Assembly: GCF_003014495.1 (NCBI RefSeq)
Contig: NZ_PYGC01000003.1
Coordinates: forward strand, 372,001 to 436,000
Direction of reading: 5' to 3'
From: Prolixibacter denitrificans
GTDB taxonomy: Bacteria; Bacteroidota; Bacteroidia; Bacteroidales; Prolixibacteraceae
Length of the DNA stretch: 64,000 nucleotides
Below the pieces are notes generated by a model. It made no database searches. It saw nothing but the letters and a program-made list of their open reading frames with translations, and had not been told where the DNA came from. This document shows positions 17,299-25,297 of the stretch, piece after piece (position 1 is the first letter of the stretch; every line of letters begins with the position of its first letter). The position numbers were made by a program, and so were the translations under genes.

Positions 17299-18177
17299 TT
17301 AGTTACGTCGATCGACACCCCACATCAATTTGGTGCGCAACGTTCCGTAAAAACTGTGGTTGAAAAGTTTGAGGACTTTGATACCAAAATCCGCTTTGCG
17401 TAAACGGATTTCCGTTCCCGATTCACAAACTGCTGAACGGGAATCGAGCGTCGTCATAAAACGACCACCTCTTCCTTCAACAGTCATTACTATTTGCTGA
17501 TAATCGGGAATAACCACCGGCCGGATATTCAGGTTATGCGGCGCAATGGGACTAATAATAAAATTCGAAGCCACCGGCGGTATCACCGGCCCCCCCACAC
17601 TTAGTGAGTATGCCGTAGAACCGGTTGGCGTAGATACAATTAATCCATCAGCCCAATACGAATTCAGGAACTCATCCCCCACCTGGGTGTGAACGGTTAT
17701 CATTTGCGAAGTATCCCGTTTATGCACCGTAAATTCATTCAGTGCGTACGGGAAATCGGCTAACGTGCCATTATCGTCTTCCAGCTGTATCAATGAACGC
17801 GTTTGCAGACGATAGCGTCCTGCGAACAGGTCCTCGAGGGCATACTCCAGTTCCTCCTGGGCAATGTCGGCTAAAAATCCCAGCCTTCCACTGTTGATCC
17901 CGACCATCGGAATTCCCGAGTCACGAACAAACGAAACACCCTCCAGAAAAGTTCCGTCTCCGCCAATGCTGAAAAAGAAATCAACATCTTTCAGCTCTTC
18001 CGGCGTTGAGAAACTTCCCGCAACAGCCGGATCGCACTTCACCTCTTTACAGAGATAGGCAGCGAAGGGCTGATACATCACCACATCTACATGATGTAGA
18101 TGCAGAATGTCGAACAAACGTTTCAGACTATCGTAAAAAACCGGATTAATTGTTCTACCGAATATGGCTATTCTCAT
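17299..18177 (-). CDS. nadK: NAD kinase
   Basis: A 292-residue enzyme that makes NADP+ from NAD+ and ATP (or polyphosphate). GGDGTFLEG (72-80) is the nucleotide-binding/catalytic loop, NSGRLGFLAD follows, and TPTGSTAYSLSVGGP is the second family signature. The length is usual. It begins 15 bases after the stop of the CBS protein upstream on the same strand, so the two form a pair; a CBS protein next to nadK hints at adenylate sensing, but no link is proven. Confidence 0.94.
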   Translation of the reverse strand: MRIAIFGRTINPVFYDSLKRLFDILHLHHVDVVMYQPFAAYLCKEVKCDPAVAGSFSTPEELKDVDFFFSIGGDGTFLEGVSFVRDSGIPMVGINSGRLGFLADIAQEELEYALEDLFAGRYRLQTRSLIQLEDDNGTLADFPYALNEFTVHKRDTSQMITVHTQVGDEFLNSYWADGLIVSTPTGSTAYSLSVGGPVIPPVASNFIISPIAPHNLNIRPVVIPDYQQIVMTVEGRGGRFMTTLDSRSAVCESGTEIRLRKADFGIKVLKLFNHSFYGTLRTKLMWGVDRRN

Positions 18178-18192
18178 GAATTGCAGGCATTT

Positions 18193-18861
18193 TCAAGTAT
18201 TCAGATATCGCATAAACTGATCGAACCGATCGTCATACAAATTATTTATGCGTGAATCGTCCATGTATGTGGCCTTGATGTTGTAATCGTACCGTGTGAA
18301 TGTCTGTATGACACCCGACAAATCCATTTTGTTCAATTTGAGGGTCACATCCAACTCCTTGCTCGATTCGGATGGCCGGCTCACAAAGAAACTAAGTATC
18401 TTGGCATCATTGCTTTCCACAATCTGGGCAATTTGGGAAAGAGAGTAATCGGTTTTGCACAACTCCAGCACAATAATTCCGCCGGGCTCATTCACAGCCA
18501 CCAAATCGGCCAGTTTCCTGTTCGCTTCTCTTTGCGAAATTGCTCCCATGTAGGAGTGATCCATATCGAGTACCGGAACAACGGTTACACCACATTGCGA
18601 GGCAATACCCACTACCTCGAAAACATGCTGATTGCGGTGTACATGCGGCTGTGGGAAATTGATACCATATTGCTCAATCTGCTCCTCAAAATTGTCGGCA
18701 TTATATATGTCCTGATCGGAAATCACACCAAAATATTCCGCTCCATTCACTACCGGAAGATGGTTCACATGGAACACCTCCATCAAATTAAGAGCTTTAA
18801 GTCCTGTTTCTTCAAGACTTACCGTTGGAATACTGTCGGATATGAGTTCGCTGGCTGTCAC
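18193..18861 (-). CDS. CBS-domain protein, probable nucleotide sensor
   Basis: A 222-residue cytoplasmic protein. Two CBS motifs are visible in the first 120 residues (LPVVNGAEYFGVISDQDI and VTVVPVLDMDHSYMGAISQ). A C-terminal stretch (about 128-222), with GGIIVLELCKTDYSLSQIA and ILSFFVSRPSE, has the rhythm of an ACT-like regulatory fold. CBS pairs usually bind adenine nucleotides. The start is a GTG at 18861; no in-frame ATG lies closer to the first CBS motif. It is cotranscribed with nadK and divergent from pdxJ across a 71-base gap. Confidence 0.8.
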   Translation of the reverse strand: MTASELISDSIPTVSLEETGLKALNLMEVFHVNHLPVVNGAEYFGVISDQDIYNADNFEEQIEQYGINFPQPHVHRNQHVFEVVGIASQCGVTVVPVLDMDHSYMGAISQREANRKLADLVAVNEPGGIIVLELCKTDYSLSQIAQIVESNDAKILSFFVSRPSESSKELDVTLKLNKMDLSGVIQTFTRYDYNIKATYMDDSRINNLYDDRFDQFMRYLNT

Positions 18862-18932
18862 AATATGATATATTTATTTATTCATTTGCAATCTAAATTG
18901 TAAATTGCGCGTTCAATCAATACCTGTAAAAG

Positions 18933-19646
18933 ATGACACGCTTAAGTGTAAATATAAATAAAATAGCAACACTACGAAATTCGCGGGGAGGCAATATTCC
19001 TAACGTTTTGGAGGCTGCCATGAACTGTGAAAAATTTGGTGCAGAAGGAATTACCGTCCATCCCCGTCCGGATGAACGTCATATCCGCTACAGCGATGTA
19101 AGAGAGCTTCGCCCGCTGGTTACCACCGAGTTTAACATCGAAGGATATCCTTCCGATAAATTCATGGATTTGGTGCTGGAAGTAAAACCACACCAGGTAA
19201 CGCTGGTACCCGACGCGCCGGATGCCGTGACTTCAAATGCCGGATGGAATACCCTCGACAACAAGGAATTTCTGACGGAAGTGGTTGGCGAATTCAAAAA
19301 GGCCGGCATTCGTACTTCGCTGTTTGTGGGAACCGAAGCCCGCTTTATTGAAGGTGCCGCTAAGGTTGGTGCCGACCGGGTTGAGTTGTACACCGAACCT
19401 TACGCGACCGATTTTCCGGCTGCTCCTGAAAAAGCCATTTCGCCTTTCATTCATGCGGCTGAAGTAGCAATCGAATCAGAACTGGGACTTAACGCTGGTC
19501 ACGACTTGAGCCTGGAGAATCTTCCTTTCTTCTATCAGAACATTCCCGGCCTGCTAGAAGTCTCCATTGGTCATGCCCTGATTTCCGAAGCCATTTATCT
19601 TGGTTTGGAACTGACAATTTTAAAATACAAAGAGTGCCTGAGGTAA
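18933..19646 (+). CDS. pdxJ: Pyridoxine 5'-phosphate synthase
   Basis: A 237-residue TIM-barrel enzyme that condenses 1-deoxy-D-xylulose 5-phosphate with 3-amino-2-oxopropyl phosphate, the last ring-forming step of vitamin B6 synthesis. SVNINKIATLRNSRGGNIP and GITVHPRPDERHI are the N-terminal family signatures, and LNAGHDLSLENLPFF and VSIGHALISEAI are the C-terminal ones. It stands three bases before an esterase-like gene and is divergent from the nadK pair. Presence of pdxJ implies the DXP-dependent B6 route in this organism. Confidence 0.95.
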   Translation: MTRLSVNINKIATLRNSRGGNIPNVLEAAMNCEKFGAEGITVHPRPDERHIRYSDVRELRPLVTTEFNIEGYPSDKFMDLVLEVKPHQVTLVPDAPDAVTSNAGWNTLDNKEFLTEVVGEFKKAGIRTSLFVGTEARFIEGAAKVGADRVELYTEPYATDFPAAPEKAISPFIHAAEVAIESELGLNAGHDLSLENLPFFYQNIPGLLEVSIGHALISEAIYLGLELTILKYKECLR

Positions 19647-19649
19647 TAT

Positions 19650-20468
19650 ATGCGTGTTTCACTGAAGTATAAAAAAATGGGCTCCGGCCCGAATATGGTT
19701 ATTCTGCATGGGCTTTACGGCTCGTCAGATAACTGGCTTACCATTGGAAAACATCTTTCAGAATCCTATACGGTTTATCTGTTGAATCTGCGTAATCATG
19801 GTGATTCGCCCAATGCAGATGTGCACACATTTGAAACCATGAGTGAAGATGTGGCCGGCTTTTTCGAAGAACAAAACCTCGACAAAGCCACTGTTTTAGG
19901 CCACAGTATGGGCGGAAAAGTTGCCATGCATTTCGCGGCTGACTATCCCGATAAAGTGAGCTGTTTGATTATTGCCGATATAGCGCCGAAGGATTACACA
20001 GAACTTGATCGGTCGAAATCGAATTTCCATATGCACCAAACCATTCTCGAATTGCTCGACGAATTGGATTTGAGCCAGGTGGAAAGCCGCAAAGAGATTG
20101 ACAAATATCTGGCAACCAAACTGGATGCGGTTGGATTACGACAATTTTTACTGAAGAACATCAAACGCACAAAAGATGGGCAGTTCAAATGGCGTTTGAA
20201 TGTGCCGGTACTGAAGGAGTATTTGCCAAGAATCATCAGTGAAGTCAACGCGGAATGGTTTGAAGACCGGAAACCGATTCTTCGCTACCCGGTAACGTTT
20301 ATCCGCGGCTTGAAATCGAAGTACATCAACGATGAAGATATTCCGGACATTCAGGAAATTTATCCGGAAGCACGGATTATCGACATTCCCGATGCAGGCC
20401 ACTGGTTGCATGCCGAACAGCCCAAATTGTTTCTGGAGGCTGTTCTATCGTGCGTAAAGCCGGGTTAA
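19650..20468 (+). CDS. Alpha/beta-hydrolase fold esterase (YbfF-like)
   Basis: A 272-residue serine hydrolase. The nucleophile elbow is GHSMGGK (S86), the oxyanion-hole region is ILHGLYGSSDNW, and the C-terminal DAGHWLHAEQP supplies the catalytic His. This pattern fits the YbfF-type acyl esterases, whose natural substrate is unsettled. It begins three bases after pdxJ and its last 24 bases overlap the 3' end of malQ on the other strand. A role in B6 metabolism is not implied by sequence. Confidence 0.85.
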   Translation: MRVSLKYKKMGSGPNMVILHGLYGSSDNWLTIGKHLSESYTVYLLNLRNHGDSPNADVHTFETMSEDVAGFFEEQNLDKATVLGHSMGGKVAMHFAADYPDKVSCLIIADIAPKDYTELDRSKSNFHMHQTILELLDELDLSQVESRKEIDKYLATKLDAVGLRQFLLKNIKRTKDGQFKWRLNVPVLKEYLPRIISEVNAEWFEDRKPILRYPVTFIRGLKSKYINDEDIPDIQEIYPEARIIDIPDAGHWLHAEQPKLFLEAVLSCVKPG

Positions 20469-21923
20469 TTTCAGCAGCTTTTCACCGTGACTGCGATGTA
20501 ATTCGCGCTTGGAAAAACGCCAGTTCCAGTTTCCCTCTACTGTTCCCGGCGTATTCATCCGGGCCCGATCACTCAGTCCCAATACATCCTGGAAAGGAAT
20601 AATGGCTGTTTCGGCTACCGAAGACAAAGCCAACCGGATGAGTTGCCAGTGCTTCTCTTCTTTCGGATTTGGCATATAAGGAATCACTTTTCGTCTTTCG
20701 TCTGCAGTTAATGATTTCCACCAGCCGCGTGTGGTATTGTTGTCGTGTGTCCCGGTATACACTACGAAATCGGTTTCGTAATTGTGCGGCAAGTATTCAT
20801 TCTCACTGTCATTGTCGAAAGCGAACTGAAGGACCTTCATTCCGGGGAAACCATATTTTTTTCGCAAAGCGTGAACCTCTTCCGTAATCGTTCCCAAGTC
20901 TTCGGCAACAATTGGGAGATTTCCCAGCTGATCGCGCAAAATGTGGAACAACTCATCGCCCATAGCGGGAAGCCATTCGCCTTTCACTGCGGTCTTTTCA
21001 CCGTAAGGAATCGCCCAAAACGATTCCAATCCTCTGAAATGATCGATGCGTACCCGGTCGAACATTTTCAGGTTGAAATGAATACGCGCCAACCACCAGT
21101 CAAAACCACGCTCTTTTAGTCGGTCCCATTTGAAAAGCGGATTTCCCCATCGCTGGCCTGTTTCGCTGAAATAGTCAGGAGGAACGCCACCAACCTTCAC
21201 CGGCTTTCGCTTTTCATCCAGCATAAACAGGTCTTGATTAGCCCAAACATCAGCACTGTCATACGAAACGTACAGCGGAATATCGCCCAAAATTTCGATT
21301 CCTTTTTTGTTGGCATACTGCTTCAAAGCAAACCACTGCTGAAAAAAGATAAACTGCACGAATCGTTGATACTCGACATCTTCCCGGAAACGGCGGTAAT
21401 AAAAATGAAGCGCACCTTCTTTCCGATCGGCCAATGCATCCTCCCAATAACTCCAGTTTTTTCCTTTCAGATTTTTATGACATGCGTAAAAAAATGAGTA
21501 CGAATCGAGCCACCAGGCATGCTCATCCCAAAACTGCATATATTCCTGAAGTCCGAATCCTCCGGTTTCCCGGAAACGGATGAACGCTTTTCGCAGAAGT
21601 GGTTCACGAAACTCTATTGCTTCGGTAAAATCGACACGATGAGTGGAAAAATGAGGGGCCGTTATTACATCGTCACTTTCAAGGTAACCGGTTGAGACCA
21701 GTTCATCCAAATCGATGAGATTCGGATTTCCGGCGAAAGCTGAATAACATTGGTAGGGCGAATGATTGAAGCCGGTTGGATTCAACGGCAAAATTTGCCA
21801 CACTTTTTGTCCGTGTTCCGACAGCCAATCGACAAACCAACGGGAAGAATTTCCCAGGGAACCCATTCCATATTTTCCCGGCAGGGAGGTAGGGTGTAGT
21901 AATATTCCACTTTCTCGTTTCAT
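20445..21923 (-). CDS. malQ: 4-alpha-glucanotransferase (amylomaltase, GH77)
   Basis: A 492-residue enzyme that transfers maltodextrin units. It has the compact GH77 form without extra starch-binding domains. Catalytic segments are VRIDHFRGLESFW (nucleophile Asp), VAEDLGTI (acid/base Glu) and YTGTHDNNTTRGW (transition-state Asp). The N-terminus, RESGILLHPTSLPGKYGMGSLG, is the family start. It is alone on its strand and its end overlaps the esterase convergently by 24 bases. It would recycle maltose and short glucans from starch or glycogen. Confidence 0.94.
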   Translation of the reverse strand: MKRESGILLHPTSLPGKYGMGSLGNSSRWFVDWLSEHGQKVWQILPLNPTGFNHSPYQCYSAFAGNPNLIDLDELVSTGYLESDDVITAPHFSTHRVDFTEAIEFREPLLRKAFIRFRETGGFGLQEYMQFWDEHAWWLDSYSFFYACHKNLKGKNWSYWEDALADRKEGALHFYYRRFREDVEYQRFVQFIFFQQWFALKQYANKKGIEILGDIPLYVSYDSADVWANQDLFMLDEKRKPVKVGGVPPDYFSETGQRWGNPLFKWDRLKERGFDWWLARIHFNLKMFDRVRIDHFRGLESFWAIPYGEKTAVKGEWLPAMGDELFHILRDQLGNLPIVAEDLGTITEEVHALRKKYGFPGMKVLQFAFDNDSENEYLPHNYETDFVVYTGTHDNNTTRGWWKSLTADERRKVIPYMPNPKEEKHWQLIRLALSSVAETAIIPFQDVLGLSDRARMNTPGTVEGNWNWRFSKRELHRSHGEKLLKLTRLYAR

Positions 21924-22030
21924 CGGGACGATTTATGTTCCGCTCATTGCATTCAGAATGCCGCAAAGATAAGAAAGATGACTTACAGGATTGAGAGAGC
22001 AGCGCTCCGATTTGAATGTAAAGGGCACAA

Positions 22031-22078
22031 AAAAAATGGCTGCCTGAATAAAGACAACCATTTCTCAGAATCGGCAGC
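22031..22078 (-). terminator. Probable terminator after the helical hypothetical gene
   Basis: On the minus strand GCTGCC pairs with GGCAGC across a long loop, with a shorter competing hairpin AAATGG/CCATTT; an uninterrupted T8 follows. It lies about 45 bases past the stop at 22122. Confidence 0.6.
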
Positions 22079-22121
22079 ACATTTTACTGCTCTTTTCTTC
22101 TTCCATTTCCCTTTTTCTTCT

Positions 22122-22790
22122 TCATACTGCTGTTGCCAACTGTTTCGGCAACTTGAACATATCAATCACTTGTGGCTGATCGGTAAAAACTTTCTTTGCC
22201 ACATCAGAGATGAGCAGCACCTTGGAATACAATGCGTTCATCCGGGCCAACCGAAGTGATTGCAACCGCTTTTGCTCAACCTGTTGTTGATTGAGTTTTT
22301 GTCCCATCGACTGAAGTTCTCCTCTCAGAACTCTGATCTGCCAATAATAATCAGGTGGGCAATGAACAACCTGAAGGGCTGCACGATGTTTCTCAACCAA
22401 ACGTTGCAATTCCTGCAACTTCATCAGCATCTGATTGCGGTTGGTGCTGGCCCGCTGATAATCGCAAAAGCCCAGTTGTTCCCATACCCTTCTGTCATGT
22501 GGAAAAGCAGCCTGAATGTATAGTCTCAGAGAACGAAAAACAATACATGCATGTTCCATCTTCGCTGCAATCTCTTCCTCCATCAGGCTAATTTCTTCGT
22601 CCAGGGAGTCGGTTGCCGGCACTGATTTGGCCTCCTTTAGGGTACGTTGAAAATGAAGTAAAAAATCTTCGTTGATAGCCGGTGTGTGGTCCGACAACTG
22701 CCGCATATACAACGGCAGAAGATTTTTGATCTCTGATCCAATCCGAATCAGCTGCGCATCACTGAACTGGTAATTTCTTCCTACATCCAT
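22122..22790 (-). CDS. Conserved helical protein of unknown function
   Basis: A 222-residue soluble protein, almost entirely predicted helix, with Gln/Leu-rich amphipathic stretches (about 115-190) and no signal peptide or membrane segment. I do not recognise a named domain. Its tail, SDVAKKVFTDQPQVIDMFKLP, resembles the tail of the protein at 45011-45667 (INRIAFEAEPQTLEILGIP), so the two may belong to one family. A TTG at 22796 is in frame, but the ATG at 22790 is preferred. A strong terminator lies only 28 bases upstream of this start, which separates it from tonB and leaves almost no room for a promoter. Confidence 0.7.
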   Translation of the reverse strand: MDVGRNYQFSDAQLIRIGSEIKNLLPLYMRQLSDHTPAINEDFLLHFQRTLKEAKSVPATDSLDEEISLMEEEIAAKMEHACIVFRSLRLYIQAAFPHDRRVWEQLGFCDYQRASTNRNQMLMKLQELQRLVEKHRAALQVVHCPPDYYWQIRVLRGELQSMGQKLNQQQVEQKRLQSLRLARMNALYSKVLLISDVAKKVFTDQPQVIDMFKLPKQLATAV

Positions 22791-22817
22791 AATCAAAAAG
22801 TTTTTTGTGTAAAAAAA

Positions 22818-22842
22818 TCGCTCTTTCGCTCCCGGCGAAAGT
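22818..22842 (-). terminator. Strong terminator downstream of tonB
   Basis: Perfect 7-bp stem CTTTCGC/GCGAAAG (22823-22841) with a five-base loop, followed on the minus strand by AGCGA and T7. It is about 260 bases past the tonB stop and just before the helical gene. Confidence 0.75.
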
Positions 22843-23051
22843 GACGCCGACCTGGTAAATGAGTAAACTCAACTACGGGTCGTTTCACGTAAGAAAACAC
22901 AGTGGCAAAAATGCCAGGACTTGCCATAAAGGCGGGATTAGGAAGGTTAAGTGTGTGAGATAAGAATCTGTCTTTGAATTACCCCTTTTCTCCTTTAACC
23001 TCTTTCGTCGGTTCTTTACCTATAAAGACTGTCTACAAATTACAGAAAAAA
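22818..23051 (-). ncRNA. Candidate small structured RNA
   Basis: The minus strand between the tonB stop and the terminator can form several hairpins, and the segment CCGAC near its 5' part can pair with GTCGG near its 3' end, closing a long-range stem. TGATTTTG at 23064-23057, one mismatch from the -7 consensus, would start an RNA near 23051, giving about 235 bases. Size and closed-ends layout resemble 6S-like RNAs, but no family consensus can be confirmed by eye. It could equally be the 3' untranslated part of the exbB-exbD-tonB mRNA. Confidence 0.3.
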
Positions 23052-23102
23052 AGCCTCAAAATCAATGCTTATAAAAAATAAAGAAAGTTAAAAAAGAGAA
23101 AG

Positions 23103-24071
23103 TTAATCGAGTACAAAGTGGTAGGTAATGGTTCCTTTTTGGAAAGCAGGAGCATTGTTATCGGTGTTGAAACGGGCTGACAATGCAGCTTTTTTGGCGG
23201 CAGCCAGCAGCGACGGATTGATGGTATTGGAGCCTTTTACACCAGGATTTGCCTGGGTTACTTTACCATATTTGTCAACGGTAATTTCAACGACAACTGT
23301 TCCTTCCTCGTTTCCGGGGAAGTCGGGTTTGGGAAGTCCACCTACCAAACTCCGGCCGGAAAGATTGAACGTATTGCCGCTTCCGCCCCCGTTGCCATAG
23401 CGGTTGACACCGGGCGTACCATCGGGGCTTCCCTGGTTGCCTCCACCATAAGTCACGCCCTGACTCTTGCTGTCGGAGCCATTGTCAGTTTTGCCACCAC
23501 CAAAAGCAGATTGCGCCCGGGAATTGATCTCGGCAATTTTCCGCTGCTCTTCTTCCCTCTTTTTACGCTCAGCCTCTGCTTTACGCTGACGTTCCAGCTC
23601 AGCCTGTCGTTGCCTTTCGAACTCCTCCTGACGGGCTTTTTCTTCGGCTATTTTCTTTTGGCGCGCTAGTTCTTCCTGCCTCTTTTTCTCTTCGTCAACC
23701 TTGCTCTTCTTTGTACCGGAGTTCACAGCAGCTGATTCTTCAAAATCCTGCGTCATCACCTTTTCTTTTCCCTGATCAGGCGTTGATTTGGGCTGTGCTT
23801 TCGGCTTGGGTTGCGTTTTCGGCTTACTAACCGGAGGAGTTGCCGGTTCGTTCTTTTTTTCCTCTTTTTTGACCGGAGCCTGCGCCGCCCTTCTGGCAGG
23901 TTCACGAGCGCCTGACCCTGTAGACGAATTTCCAAAATCGACCAAAATCCCCTTCTCTTCCGGTAACGGAAGCGGGGTTATGAATCCGAAGAATAACAAC
24001 AGCAGCAGAATCACCCCGTGAAACAGGATGGTTCCTACTATTCCTCTTCTATGTTTACCGATTTTGGACAT
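23103..24071 (-). CDS. tonB: TonB-family energy transducer with a TolA-like charged linker
   Basis: A 322-residue protein. One membrane helix (GTILFHGVILLLLLFFGFI, about 13-31) is followed by a Pro/Lys-rich stretch (70-105), a long Arg/Lys/Glu/Gln-rich coiled coil (about 125-185), a Gly-rich linker (190-240) and a C-terminal TonB domain (PKPDFPGNEEGTVVVEITV to ITYHFVLD). The coiled coil is more TolA-like than the usual short TonB linker, so a TolA role cannot be excluded. It forms an operon with exbD and exbB upstream, with an eight-base gap to exbD. It would carry proton-motive energy to outer-membrane receptors or to the cell envelope during division. Confidence 0.88.
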   Translation of the reverse strand: MSKIGKHRRGIVGTILFHGVILLLLLFFGFITPLPLPEEKGILVDFGNSSTGSGAREPARRAAQAPVKKEEKKNEPATPPVSKPKTQPKPKAQPKSTPDQGKEKVMTQDFEESAAVNSGTKKSKVDEEKKRQEELARQKKIAEEKARQEEFERQRQAELERQRKAEAERKKREEEQRKIAEINSRAQSAFGGGKTDNGSDSKSQGVTYGGGNQGSPDGTPGVNRYGNGGGSGNTFNLSGRSLVGGLPKPDFPGNEEGTVVVEITVDKYGKVTQANPGVKGSNTINPSLLAAAKKAALSARFNTDNNAPAFQKGTITYHFVLD

Positions 24072-24079
24072 AAAACTAT

Positions 24080-24493
24080 TTACCGGTTCTCGTCAGGGCT
24101 TGTCGCCAGAATCATCTTATAATGATTTCGTTTGGCAATATTCATCACTCTCACTACCTGCTCAATCGGCACCGATTTTTCAGCATGCAGTGAGATGTAG
24201 ATATCTTTTTTCCCTTGCAGTGTTTCCTGCAAATAGGGCTCAATTTCACTGAAATTTACCTTCACCAGGCGGCCGTTATTATTCACGTAATATTTCAGGT
24301 CTTTTGTAATCGAAATCGTAGTAAGCGGCTTGGCATTGGTTTGATTGTTGCTCTTCGGAAGCAACATTTTCAACGCATTGGGGCTAATCAGGGTCGATGT
24401 GACCATGAAAAAAATGAGCAACAGGAATACGATGTCGGTCATTGACGACATGCTGAAACCTGCGTTCACTTTATTTCTTCGACGTAATGCCAT
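24080..24493 (-). CDS. exbD: ExbD/TolR-family proton channel subunit
   Basis: A 137-residue protein with one N-terminal helix (MTDIVFLLLIFFMVTST), where the Asp of SSMTDIVF is the proton-carrying residue, and a periplasmic domain after it. FKLK-type basic residues precede the helix (LRRRNKVNAGFS). It works with ExbB. It sits 12 bases after exbB and 8 before tonB, one transcript. Only one ExbD copy is present here; many Bacteroidota have two. Confidence 0.92.
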   Translation of the reverse strand: MALRRRNKVNAGFSMSSMTDIVFLLLIFFMVTSTLISPNALKMLLPKSNNQTNAKPLTTISITKDLKYYVNNNGRLVKVNFSEIEPYLQETLQGKKDIYISLHAEKSVPIEQVVRVMNIAKRNHYKMILATSPDENR

Positions 24494-24505
24494 AAAAATG
24501 CTTGT

Positions 24506-25210
24506 TTATTTTGCTGGTTCGTGCAGTAAATCCATAAATTCAGAAGTGGTTGCCTCCATTTTGAAAACCACTTTCTCGACACGCGCCACCAGGATATTGT
24601 AAGCGAAATAGGCGATAATTCCCACAATCAATCCGGCAACGGTCGTCACCATGGCCTGGTAGATACCACTGGAAAGCAACGAAACATCCACATTACTTCC
24701 GGCATTCGACATATCGTAAAATGCCCGAATCATTCCCATAACGGTTCCCAGGAATCCCAACATAGGGGCGCCTCCGGAAACACTGGCCAGCGTAGGAAGT
24801 CCTTTTTCCAGCTTCGAAATTTCGAGGTTACCGACATTCTCGATAGCGGTATTTACATCGTTCAGCGGACGACCAATACGCGACACGCCTTTTTCAATCA
24901 TCCGGGCGACCGGTGTTTCATTGGTACGACAGAGCGCCAGCGCTGCGTCGAAACGACTGTTGTGAATGTTGTCTTTTATCTGGTCGATGAAACGGTCATC
25001 GATTTTTGCGGCTCTTTTTATGGCATAATAACGCTCCACAAATATGTAAACAGCAATAATCGAAAGAAGAAAAATAGGAATCATGATCCAACCACCTTTG
25101 AGAACGAGATCCCAAAACTTCAGCTCGATAGCTCCCTGTGCTGCCTGAGCGGCCATATTGGCGGTATCCGCGGCAGCGTCCGTACTTTGGAGGAATAAGA
25201 GATTAATCAT
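24506..25210 (-). CDS. exbB: ExbB/TolQ/MotA-family proton channel protein
   Basis: A 234-residue membrane protein with three helices: ILKG-flanking IPIFLLSIIAVYIFVERYY (about 40-58), PMLGFLGTVMGMIRAF (about 148-163) and MVTTVAGLIVGIIAYFAYNIL (about 187-207). The second and third line the proton pore. The cytoplasmic loop is short, as in ExbB/TolQ rather than MotA. First gene of the exbB-exbD-tonB operon. The gap upstream to tamB (25211-25297) probably contains its promoter, where the minus strand shows TATTTTCG, one mismatch from the -7 consensus. Confidence 0.92.
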   Translation of the reverse strand: MINLLFLQSTDAAADTANMAAQAAQGAIELKFWDLVLKGGWIMIPIFLLSIIAVYIFVERYYAIKRAAKIDDRFIDQIKDNIHNSRFDAALALCRTNETPVARMIEKGVSRIGRPLNDVNTAIENVGNLEISKLEKGLPTLASVSGGAPMLGFLGTVMGMIRAFYDMSNAGSNVDVSLLSSGIYQAMVTTVAGLIVGIIAYFAYNILVARVEKVVFKMEATTSEFMDLLHEPAK

Positions 25211-25297
25211 ATGTATTACCGTAATTTCGTTGTGATTTTGATGTCTTGAATATCGCGAAAATATGATGAAAGCAAAAATAATGAATCTTTATTAATC

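Larger units (their letters stand above)
22797..23102. other. 306-base non-coding gap with hairpins
   Basis: No credible coding frame is seen. On the minus strand it contains a small hairpin TGGCA/TGCCA with a TTTT loop, a GAGT/ACTC hairpin, a CTTTA/TAAAG hairpin, and a terminal CTTTCGC/GCGAAAG terminator. It lies between the tonB stop and the next gene on the same strand. Confidence 0.6.
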
